This document shows, one piece after another, positions 13,201-25,200 of a DNA stretch of 64,000 bases (positions within the stretch are counted from its first letter, which is position 1; the number at the start of each line of letters is the position of its first letter). The notes beneath the pieces are model-generated. The model had not been told where the DNA came from and ran no database searches. It saw only the letters and a list, made by a program, of their open reading frames with translations. Position numbers and translations under genes: made by a program. Origin of the DNA: Gordionus sp. m RMFG-2023 (taxonomy: Eukaryota > Nematomorpha > Gordioida > Chordodea > Parachordodidae); NCBI RefSeq assembly GCF_954871325.1, contig NC_088776.1, positions 27,018,508 through 27,082,507 on the forward strand, in the 5' to 3' direction.

Positions 13201-16200
13201 ATTTTGATAATATAATTATAAATTCAAAACAATATATCAAATAAAAAGATATTTTTATTTATAAAAAATTTTTCTTATTCATTTTTAATAACAATATTTT
13301 TCAAAATTTTCATCTGATAGACAAGAACGCTTGGCAGTTAATATGGCATTAGCTATACTAAAAACGCGCTCAAGGGTAGATGAGGTGATTGCGGTATTAT
13401 ACTTAATAAATAACTCTTTTAACGTCGGGAATTTATTAGAAACATTTATTGTTTTGTTATATGCTTCAAAAAATTGAGATAAGTATCCCTCCAATCCATT
13501 CTCTACTCCCTCGACAAAAAAAGGATATCTCAAAATTAACAGTTCTTGCATTATCATTTCTAGGGTTTTCAAAGCATTTTTTTCAATAACGCTATAAGTT
13601 TGTTTTTAATAGGTTCGTTCTGTGGAAGTTTTATCCATGGTTATTGAAGCTTGAATACTGGATGTATAATTGCAGAAAGAACATAATGATCTTCATATAT
13701 ATATGTTTAAATCTTTAAAAAAAATAAAATATATGTAATTAATTGAGAGTGATAGGTTTAATACCTTTTATTAATCCCATTTAATACAGCGTCTATTAAT
13801 GGTTGACCATATTTGAGGCCACTAATTTTTTTAATTTTAAAATAACTATCGTTATTGTTCGGGTCAAATATCTTAAGTGCATTTCTTCAAATTTAATGAT
13901 TTTAGTTAGTTATATTATATTATATAAAATAAAATAATTAATATTACAATCAAATGTCGTTTTAAATTGGAACCTAAAGATTTTGACAATATAATACTTT
14001 TTAAGCACATTTTACACTTGGTAAGCATTGAATTAGTTCCTTCAATATAGGATATTACTGTAAAACATTTATCATATTTGGCCATGGTAATGATAATTCA
14101 TCTGATTTTGGATTTTCAGAATCAGATGATGAGGATTAAATATTAATACATGCTTATGCTAATCTATTAAATTAAAATATAAACAATAATATTCAAATTA
14201 ATAAACTATGTGTTAAAAAAATTGAAATGTGAAAAGGAAATACGCAGCCGATTAAAAAACATAAATAATATTTTTTTAAAAAAATTCGGAAATAATAAAT
14301 TTTTCAAATAAATAAAAATAAAAGTATTTTTAAAATTGAACGAACGTTAAATTCGAAAGCGTTCGTCATAAAAAGGGAACGCGTTCACGTTCAAAGTTCG
14401 TCAAATATAAAAGGAACGCCGTTCAACATTTTTTTCAAAAAGTTTGCTTACAACACTAGTTATAACACATTTTTAAATTATGATTCTAACTCTAAAAATT
14501 CTTTTAAGGAGGGAAAATGTGGACATAAATAAAAATACCATGGATAAAGATAAGATAATACCGATTTCTACACCAACATTAAACAATGCTTATTTAAAAG
14601 ATTATAAAACTTAATATAAAAAAAATATATATAATAAATATTGGACACTAAAACGCGAAAAATAAATTAAACATTAAAAATATTATATAATAATTTTATT
14701 GATTTATCATTTCAATATTCGATTATTCGATTTATTCAATTTGATTCTATTCTATATATTATTCCAAATTCATATTATTCTAATATACAATCTGATCAAT
14801 TATTATTCCTGATTATTCACGACTTATTGATGATAACAATTTTGAAAATTAATAATAATAACAACCGAGTACCACAAGCAGCATACACGATGATATTACG
14901 ATCGATGAAGACAACTCACGATAAGGATATCAAACTAACGATTTGGACAATTTAAGGTAAAACTTTATAAAAACGATTAGGACAATCCAACGTACAAACT
15001 TTAAAAACAACGATTTGGATAAACCAACGTGTGAAGTCGAATGCGATACATACAAGCCAACGATAACAAATTTGACTTATGCAACGACGTGAACAAACGA
15101 TAAACCATTTGGACAACAAGCTCTCGACGACATCTTAGGGAAAGCTTCGTCATAAAGGGAGAATGTTGAATAATGACCTTCTTATTTTTGAATTTTCTAT
15201 TTTTATAAAAAAACTTATTCATATTAGCTTATTTTTACTTTTGTATAAGTTTATTTTATATTGAATAGATTATTTGATTATATTTTTCATTCAAATGATA
15301 AATGATATGTTTTGTATATATACTAGCGATATATTTTATAAAAAAGATAATACAATTTATGAAATAATAAAATGGTGTAAAAATAAAAAGCTTCTTTTTT
15401 ACATGATCAAAACCCGGTTTATACTAAAAACTGGAAGTACAAAACTGAAAATGGTTATTGAAAAAAAGGGTATTTTTTTCCCCAATTTTTTTACTGAAGA
15501 TGTATACCAGACTCTGCTTTATATTTGTACAATCTTAAACTTGGATGAACATGGGTCTAAGGGTTATGACCCTTCATAAGGATATAAGTGATAAATTTAA
15601 CATAAATATCATCCTATTTAAATTTAATGGATACTTAGGTAATTATTTTTATTTAAAAATTATGTCTAAATGAAAGACCCTTACTATATTATTTTTAAAA
15701 AAATACATTTGAGGGGGAAGGGATGTATTTATTTAATACTTTGGTTAAATTTTCACTCGAAAATACGTGGGAAAATAATTCTAATAAAATTTATAACTTT
15801 ATTTGGATAAATAATTTCTATAATTACATGTATTACAATCAAAAATTTATAATATATAAATAAAATGTACTAAATCACTTTGAATAAATTTTGACTTTCA
15901 TTTTATTTTCTCCTAGGGAAATAAAAGTATAAAAATTTTGTGTTCAAGAAATTCGTTTTGCTGTGAAAAGCTGTTTTTCATACTTAATATTCATCATTGT
16001 TCGGTAATTCCATACCAAATCGATAACTATTCGGCCCGACCATTTTAATTTCGATAAAATTTTGCATACTAAGAGAATATCATAAAGCATCGAATCCAAA
16101 ATTTTAGCCTCCTAGTACTCATAGTTCTTGATAGTGTTGTTAAACGGCTCGTTTTGAGCCGATTTTTAAAAACGGCTAACTCATTACTTCACTTAGAAAA

Positions 16201-19200
16201 ATATTGCGCAAGCCTGAAGATTTTGCTCATAGAAGGAACAAAGGTCCATATATATTATCGAAATCTCAAGGCTTAGGCTATATTTTTCTGGCTAAAATAT
16301 TGAGTTAGCCGTTTTTAAAAATCGGCTCAAAACGAGCCGTTTAACAACACTAGTTCCTGAGATATCAATGGTCAAAAGTGCCAAAAATGACCTTTTTCGA
16401 ATACGATTTTTTAAAATAAAATAATGATTTTAAAAATATAAGTTATATGTGATTTTGTAACTCTATTAAAGGCTTTTTATTATTAAGGATTTTTTTGAAA
16501 TAATATTGTTGCTATTTTTTTTACGTTATAAATTTTAAACATGAAAACTCCAGGTGTTTCTCTTTCCAAATTTTCTTAAATTTAATATTTTTTTATTCGC
16601 TAACCTTATATCTATTCATAAAAAAAATTTAAACTTGGCAGCCATGGGTTTTTTAGTTATTAAGATTTAAAAAATTAAAAAATAGATGGCGCTCCTTTAT
16701 AAAAAACGTGTTTTGTTAAGATTATTATTTTTTTAAACTTTTTTATATTTTTAAACATAAATAACAAGATTTTCTATCATTAATATCATAAAATGAGATT
16801 ATTTAGCTGCGGTTATAATCATATTTTTCTTATAGAAAATTTCAATTTTCGTAAAATTATTTTATAAATTTTGTAGATATACTAGATAAATTAAAATTCA
16901 TGAAAGATATTACCTATTTTCGGTTTTTCATTAAATTTAGTTTTTTTGACGCCATGATAATTTCGTTTTGCGATAAATTATATGTACGCCTAGTAGCCGT
17001 TGATGGGCTAACTATTGTTAAATATTATTTTTTGGTATGAAAAGGATATTTTGTGCAGCTGGATAAATAAAAGAATTTGTTGGTCCTTTAGGGGGAAGAA
17101 AATTAATTTTTACTTCATCTCTAATTACGTTCACTTCTTGTACAAATCCTAACCACCAATTGTTTTCATATGCAAATGTTACATATCCTCTAATCTCATC
17201 GATTAATAGATCCTCAACCAAAGGATCCTCACGTGGATATACTAAATTCTCCACAATAAATGTCTGCGAATTAGAATATAGTTTAGTGTTGAGTTTAGTT
17301 AAACCAATGAAACACTGCATGAATTTTTTGTGTCCCAGGTATTGACATAAATTTACTAAATTTATACCTTTTATATGCTCTTCCGCATATTATAAAAATT
17401 GTAAAAGTGTAATTATTTGTTCAGTATAAGATCTATGTAAGCTTGCATTGGCAACTAACCTTTTTACTGTGCCGCCTATGCCGTCGCAGGCACTTTTATC
17501 ATGTGCCGTAGGAAAAAAATGTCATTCTGCTTGAACACCAAAATCAATTTCATGGTAGCAAACAATAATGTTTTCCTATTTTTATATTGCGCTGCTGAAC
17601 CATCAGAAAAGTAGTGAATTTTTTCTGGTGGAGTGTAGAATTTTTTTTTTTTAAATGAATCAAATGCGATAAGAATAAAAGGAATGAAACAGTATTATGA
17701 ATTAAGGATTCCGATATTACCACAAAAGGTTGTTTATTTGTCATTTTATAATAAATTGAGAAAGGATGCAACGTAACTTGCGAAGTTGTCCAATGATAAC
17801 CCTGAATTTCGTCTTGGACAATAAAGGAATAATTTTCTAAAAGTCACAAATAATTAGATAGTGATTATTTTCTAAACTATTTTTAATATTGTGAAATGAA
17901 CTTTGTTGTTCACAAATAAATGAATGGCATATGAGAATATTCATTTTATCGAAAAAATAATGAATAAATTCGTCTGCAGATTGAGAAATAGTCTCCAGTT
18001 GTTCTATCTACCGAAACTCACTGTTTAAACGTAACAAAAGCTATATCAATTTTTATAAATAATTTTTCGATGCGTTCTTTTATAAGAGTGTCGAGCCAGG
18101 ACACTTTTGCAGTCACCAAAATAACAGGTGGGTAACAGGGGATTGCAAATCATTCTGCCTATAACATCTCTATAATTGTTAATGTACCTCACCATTTTTA
18201 TGTTGCTATTTCACATTCTAAGATCATAAGTTTAATATTCTGGTGTATGCCACAAACGCATACACTATGGGTTCCGCTAGCCCCTGCTAATATACAATTT
18301 TTTTGTCTTAAGCTAGCAAATTTCAAAATTCCAATTGTTATGTTTGAATTACTCGCCTTAAAATGATTATATAATTCTTTTAAATTATTAAGAACTAACC
18401 TTTTTTGAGCGCTCACTCGTTCCCCCTTTTCAATGATAGATATGCAATCCTTTTTTCCTGGTAATACCCTACTAACTTCATCACTACAAAATTTTTTTTT
18501 AACAATATTAACTGTTTTTTAATTGAGATATTTTGCAGGCTTTCGATTTGGAGTTAAAAGTATTCCCTTTTCTTCTAAAATGATTTTGGGATTATATGCC
18601 ATATGATATGTAGCGTTGAATGTAGTTTTTATTTTATTTGCTCTCCAATTAGGAGGCAGAATGGTCAGCAATTAAATAAATTAAGATATTGTGATTTCAT
18701 ATTATTAAGTATATCAATATTGTCTTTTGCATCCGATTCTGGATTGTTAATTATTATATCTGAAACAGCTTTTGATATTTTAGCTACCTTTTTTTTAGCT
18801 AATTTTTTTCGGTTATAATAGGAGATATTACAATTTCGTTTAAAGTTATATTGTATCAATTGATGTTGATGTTGTGTTGATATTATTTACTTACATATTC
18901 GCTATAAGAATTTATATTTTCAATATTTTTTTGTGATAACCGTTTAGACATTTATCACAAATATAGTGTTCCGCCTCAATGTTTGGATATTGTGTCATCC
19001 ACGTCATGACTTTACGCAGGTTCTTTTTGTAACTAAAGTGTTTAGATTCTTTAAAAGGATTTACGCATTTATATTTATACATTATAAAGAATTTTAAGAA
19101 AAAAAAAATTAATATCAAATATTTGTAAAATAAAAATTAATTAATATTAGGGCAGGCATGAAAACTTGCTTTTATCTTTCAACAATTAATTATATATTTT

Positions 19201-22200
19201 CTTGTTAGAGATATCGGAATCCTATCTTTTTAGGAAATTTAATCATTTATTATAAAAACACTAATTTTTACAAGTTATCAATATAGTAATATAAGTAAGC
19301 CTATCAAACGATCTATATAATATTTTTTCATAATAGTAATGCTGGAAAATCTTATTATTTATGTTTAAAAATGAAAAAAAGTTTGAAAAAATAATAATCT
19401 TAACAAAACACGTTATCTTATAAAGGAGGGCTCATCTATTTTTGAAAAAATATTTATTTTTTGATTTTTTAAATCGTAATCTAAAAACCCATGGCTGTCC
19501 CAAGTTTAAATTTTTTGAAAGTATTAAACACCTGGAGTTTTCATGTTTAAAATTTATAACGTAAATAAATATCCGCAACAATATTATTTCAAAAAAATCT
19601 TTGATATTTAATAAAAGGCCTAACTTATATTTATAAAATCTTTATTTTTTAACTTATCTCAAAAAAATCGTATTTTTCGAAAAAAGGCCATTTTTGGCAA
19701 TTTTCATTGATATCTCAGGAAATATGAGTACTAGGAGGCTAAAATTTTGGATTCGATGCTTTCTAATGATATTCTCTCATGCAAAATTTTATCGAAATTA
19801 AAAAAGCCGGGCCGAAAAGTTATCGATTTGGTATCACAAATATAAATTTATCCCTCAGATATATTTCTTGCATAGTTATATAAATCAATTGTTGTCAATA
19901 TATGATATGCATGTTGCAAGCTGCTAACCTTTTAGAAACGCTCCCGAAACTGTCGCAGGGACTTTTATCAGATGCGGTTGCAAAGAAATGCCACTCTGCC
20001 TAATAGTTTGGCACTCTTCCAAATCCTTTTTTTTAAAGAATAAGATAAATTTTGTTTGAAATGAATAAAATGCACATCCAATGAAATCTTTTTGTATGGT
20101 TCTGCACTACAAATGCATAATTTTTTAAAGGTCAGCAATAACCAAGAATTCGCCAACATATAATGTGGATTTTAATGTGAAATAAGGATTGTTGGGAGGT
20201 TATATGAATGAGGAATCATTATTTAATTTTTTAATGAAATCTATAAGTTGGCGGATTTTGTCAGCGTTTCAAGAAATGTTATATAGTCTATTGAATTCAC
20301 GTCAAAATTAAGCCTTTCTTTTATTTTTGTATAGGCTAAAATAAAATATTAATAATAATTTTGCCAAGTAATTCCAAGAGAAGATTTAACCAAAGTGTTA
20401 AATAAACCAAATTGCACCCACCCCTCACCTCTCAAAATTTTTTAAATAATTTGACATAATTTTTAAATAAAAAATATTACGTAAATATTCGTTAAATTTA
20501 AATATGATGATATTTATGTTAAATTTGATCAATTTTCGCCATATAAATAGACATAACTCCTAGATCCACGTTCATCTCAGTCTAGAAACTTGTACAATTA
20601 TAAAGCAGTTTGGTATACATCTATAGAAAACATATCTTTTTATTCTATAGCCATTTCCGGTTTTGTACTTAAGGTTTTTGGTATTAATTGGCTTTCTATC
20701 ACATTCATTTATATGTCATAAAAGATCTAATATTCAGCTATATAATGAAATTAAAATTTTTGCTTAACTTAATTTTTTCTTGAGATATTTTAAAATTAAT
20801 GAAGTGCATTTTGTCAAAAATATACCTTTCCGCTCTTTAAACCCACATATCTTAGCGAGAAAGTAGTGAAAGAAAGTAAAATTTCATTTTTTCTTAGTTA
20901 TAGTATATACTACCAATATAAATTTAAAAATATTATGAGTGGTTCGGGTTGACAATCGACTTATTTAAAGTTTATTTGATATGGAATTCATCATATATAT
21001 AATATGTATAAAATAGTAAATATTTTAACAATTTTTTGTTCGGCTCGTCAATTTTTCTTCCCGGTCAGGTTCATATAAATTTTTCAAACGTTGCCTGCAG
21101 ATAATTAATTTGGATCGAGGGGGATTAAAGAAAGGTGATTAACCTGATCCAGTGGGTCCGAGCATCAAAATATTGCTCTTTTCTATTTTTAGATCGATTT
21201 CCTCGTTATCCAATATATCACTACCGATTGCAGAATTACTGTATTTGGTGAAATTGATATTTGCATTGCCAGTACCATTATTTGTATTTTGAGTAGTGTG
21301 GTTGAATGGATGTTTGAGATTTTGAAAATCGATCGGCGTAGTTGGATCGTCGTTATTTGGATTTTGCCCTGAAGGTGGAGGAGCTGTAAACTGAGACATA
21401 TTCTTGTGAGTGTCTAAGATAGAAAAGCCTGTCAAGTTTAGGATATCTAAACATGTATTTTTTTTAAAAAACGGATAACATTAATGGGCCATTTTTGTGT
21501 CAAAAATAAAATTGAGATTTTCGGCCCTTTCAATTTAAAATTTGCAGGAACGTTATATATGTTCTAGTAATATCTGAAGCAAAATTTTAGCTCATTATCA
21601 ATTATATTACTTGAGGTAATGGGGATTAAAGGTATTAAAAATCGACCTTTTTTTATATACCTTTTACTGATGCTAAATAATTAGTTTTAAATTAAAGGCT
21701 AAATTACTTCGAATATTGAATCTAATATTATTAACTAAGTCAATAATTGATAATTATGGGCAAAATATGAAAAAAAATTTCTTTAAATATTGGTCATCTT
21801 ATACCTATTTTGAAATTTAATCTTAATAATATTTCGTATATATTATGAGCTTCAATTTTTTATTTTCTATTATTCTTTTACTATTTTTTTATTAATTTCT
21901 TCAATAATTAACGCAGCTGGATAATTATAAAAATTAAAATAAATAATGTATAAAAAACATATAGATGGCACTATATATATGAATATTTCAAAGCAATAAA
22001 GGGATTTTCTATCTTTAAAAATCATTTTGAGGCATTATAAATGATTCATGAGTAATTTTATTTTCAATATGCATGATATTACTCGTAAATCAAATTTAAA
22101 GCCTTGAAATCATTAAAAAAAATAAGCCTTTTATTGCATTGGAATGTCCATATATAGCGTCATTTCAACTATATATTCTATGTTATTCACAATATTTTAA

Positions 22201-25200
22201 AATAATTGTCGTGCGAATTATTGAAAAAATTATTAGAAAAAAAAATGCAAAATTTAAGCTCATAATCATTTTGAAATATTAATTTTAAATTTTCTGCTGG
22301 ACGTAAGATGATATATATTTTTAAGAAAATTGATTTTGATACTTTCCCCTTAATTATCAATTATTGACTTAGTTATTAATATTAGATTCAATATTCGAAC
22401 TAATATAGTTTTTAATTTTAAACTAATTATTTAACATCAGTAAAAGGTTAAAAAAGGCAGATTTTTGTACCTTTAATTCCCATTAACTCAAATAATATAA
22501 TTGCTAATGAGCTAAAATTTCGTTTCAGATATACCTAAAATATATATAACGTGCCTACAAATTATGAAAATATTTGATAATATTATTATGAATTTAAATG
22601 CATAAAAGTTTCATATCTGCCGATTTTTAAAAACGACTCGCTCAATATTTTATCCAGAAAAATATTACGCAAACCTGAGGATTTTTCTTATAGGCACAAA
22701 GGACATCTTAGCAAAATCTCGAGGATTAGGCAATATTTTTCGGGCTAAAATACTGAGTTAGCCGATTATAGAAAATCGGCGTAAACTGAGCCATTTAACA
22801 ACACTAATATTATAAAGAAATCATATAGTTTTGCGAATTAAAATAAATTTAAACATGAGCGATAGTATATTTTTTTAAAATAAATTTTCAAATTATTTAA
22901 AAAAATATTCCAATAAAGTATTTATAAGGGCCAATAAATTGAAAAATAAAGTAACATAAATACCTCCTCTATGAGTTGTAACAATCTGATCGGGATGTGA
23001 TGGTTTACCAAAATGAATCACAGAATTTTCATTCTCTACAAGCACTGAATTGCTATTAGAACCAAAATATGGGGAGTTAGAATGTTTTGATGTATTTTTG
23101 ATAGTAGAAGTTTGACTAGATGGGAAGTTACTTTTTGGGCTGTTACCCTTGAACGCAGAAAATGGAGGATTATAGGGAGGGGAAAATTTGAATTCTTGGC
23201 TTGCCTCTCCCGGTGGCCCTTTACTGTCGGAAAATAATTTGGAAGTTGATTGTGGACAGATAATATTTGTGTAAATTCGTTTATAATGATTGTAAACTGC
23301 TACGGATAGCACTTTTTTGGCACGTTCTTGACCAATTACATACCTGTTTAGGAACTCATAAATCTGATTGGGGGTTATCGATAAATTAAAAAGAGAATTA
23401 TAATTCGAAAATAATTAGTAGTTGGATACCTATTTCTAGCTTGCTAAACCTAGTACTTAGCCAAAAGCGATCATTTCTGCATCGCGGTTTTATTGATATA
23501 TAGTTCAACTTTGAAGAAAGTATAAATAAATTAACTAGCAGATTTTCTTTTACTGTAATTCTAATTAATAATCAATTATATTAGATACCTGAGCATTGAT
23601 CTTATACAACGACAATAATTAATAAAGGAAATTGAGTTTAAAATGTCTGACTACCGAATAGAATTTCATTAGAGGTGTACCGATACTACCTTTTGAAGGC
23701 CGATCCTATATTGCCTATATATAGTATCGGCCGATTACCGATTCCATATTAATATAATTTTCTCATTATACATATTTAATATATTTTAAATTTTAATGTA
23801 CTCATCCACTTTTTTTAATAGCATACCACAACCTATGTCTATACCATAAGCATAAGAATAGTCATTCAAAAAATACTACTATCATTTTATCGGATCAAAA
23901 AATTTAATCATATCGGTCGATAACCGATATTTAAGAAAAAAGGAATGATCGGCCCAATCCTATAAAAACTATCGGTTCCCTAAATTTCATTATATTTTTG
24001 GCGATACATATACATATTGATTAAATATTATTTTCATCTTAAAATGGCACTTAGAAGCATAGTTTAGAATGGAAACCTCAAAACCGGGACCAATATATTA
24101 GCAGGAAACACACTCCTTTCTCAAAATTTACAGAAATAGGAACCCATTTTAAAATTTCAGGAACCAGATATAATAAAAAGTGCAACTAATTTATATGTAT
24201 ATAATTCAAAATGTTGTTATGATTTATTCTAGAAAATTTATTTAGTGTTTAAATTTTTTGAATTATTAATCTAGGTTGCAAACTCTGCCTCGATAAAACC
24301 AACACTTAAGTAACGATATCATCATGTTAGTGAAATAACCTAAAATATCGTTTTTTCCAGTAAGTAATAAATTAAAATTATTTACCTGAAAAATAATCTC
24401 AAAATAGATTTATAAAACATAAAATAATTCAAATCAAATTAATAAACCTAAAAGGTATCTTTTTTAAAATAAGAAATTTGTTTTTATTGCTCTTTAAATT
24501 TTAGTAATTTCTTAATAAACGAAATATAATTTAAACCTTAGTAAATAACGCGACACATCTTTCCAAATGCTTATTATCAATAGAAAATAAATTAAATTAA
24601 ATATTTAAACCTTTTTAGGGTGCGGGGGAGGTTTGGAGAAGGGACCTTGTGCGTATGGCATCTGCTTTTCAGCAGTTTGCGTTCCCAAGAACGACGAATT
24701 ATTCCTATAATACTTCTTAGTTTCGTTTTCGGTTAACACGACAAAAAAATGGTGGCATTTTTCGCATTTAACAAATCGAGTCGAAACTATTAAAAGAATT
24801 GATTTAAAAAAAATATTATTAACATATTTATTATCTACGATATATGTAAATAATAAAAAAAGGCTAGTAATTTTTAAAGATGTGTAAAATTTATCAAGAT
24901 GGGAAAATTTAATTCGGGGATGTTTGATTGATTGGTCTTTTAGCACTTACGAGGAAAGGCCACTAGCTTCTCCTTGTAAAACTCTGTGCCTTGACTAGTC
25001 CTTTTCTCGGCTTGCGACATGTGGGCTAAAAAATTCCTTGCAATTTCCTTCCTCAATGCATCTTTCATGGCATTGTCTAAATGAATACCTTTGTCACTTT
25101 TGCTTCCGTCAAAGGCATCATCATCAGAGAAATGATGGGTTCGATTATTGTGTCCGGGAGCCCCGGCAGGTTTCAATGACACAATTAAACTCAAATCATT

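Larger units (their letters stand above)
8518..14560 (+). mobile_element. Ty3/gypsy-type LTR retrotransposon fossil, host to two hAT insertions
   Basis: Parts in order on the plus strand: a Gln/Asn/Arg-rich end of gag (8540-8760), aspartic protease (8833-9171, motif VDTG), reverse transcriptase (about 9200-9990, motif FYIDDLL), RNase H (10023-10430, [13 protein letters not shown] and ITDHKSL), integrase zinc domain (10671-10904) and integrase core and tail (10905-10995 and 12511-12960). A purine-rich tract (14506-14517) may mark the 3' end of the internal region. The order PR-RT-RH-IN is that of Ty3/gypsy. The copy is broken, with several breaks, and I could not identify a pair of LTRs. It is old enough to have received two separate hAT elements, at 11004 and 12995. 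Confidence 0.88.
16005..19840 (-). mobile_element. Inner long-TIR DNA transposon with decayed transposase
   Basis: Terminal inverted repeats of roughly 500-600 bases pair 16005-16790 (minus the MITE at 16132) with 19315-19840. Shared blocks include CAAAATTTTAGCCTCCTAGT, AAACATGAAAACTCCAGGTG and ACGTGTTTTGTTAAGATTAT. Termini read ATTCCATACCAAATCGATAA, close to those of the other long-TIR elements here. The minus strand between the arms encodes a broken transposase (17018-19118). The full length of ~3.8 kb is kept. Confidence 0.82.
15413..20990 (-). mobile_element. Outer long-TIR DNA transposon, interrupted by a related element
   Basis: Inverted repeats pair 15413-15800 with 20350-20690. Shared blocks include GATGTATACCA, TTTAACATAAATATCATC and TTTATTTAAAAATTATGTC. 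The right terminus (to ~20990) reads ATTTGATATGGAATTC, matching the end of the element at 55723-58572. The left terminus is decayed. A transposase fragment of the same family lies at 19926-20159 on the minus strand. Between the arms sits a complete second element (16005-19840). Pairing across the nest makes one original element likely, though two partial copies remain possible. Confidence 0.62.
6460..21143 (-). other. 14.7-kb CLPX intron
   Basis: This intron splits the Walker A motif of CLPX. From right to left it holds the three-level long-TIR transposon nest (15413-20990), a Ty3 fossil with two hAT insertions (8518-14560), and one isolated TIR end (7640-7810). In 6460-7630 I see only AT-rich sequence, plus a slightly GC-richer patch near 7530-7620 with no clear product. 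Confidence 0.85.

Noticed and set aside
7881-15240. Possible LTR pair starting TGTTGAATAATG at 7881 and 15165
   Set aside because: The 12-base match is not extended; the following ~150 bases do not align, so I do not call these LTRs of the Ty3 fossil.
15274-15579. 101-codon open frame on the plus strand
   Set aside because: It mostly overlaps the left TIR of the outer long-TIR transposon, which has an inverted copy at 20350-20690; there is no protein motif.
18603-18818. Plus-strand open frame of 71 codons
   Set aside because: Antisense shadow of the long-TIR transposase, which is read on the minus strand here.
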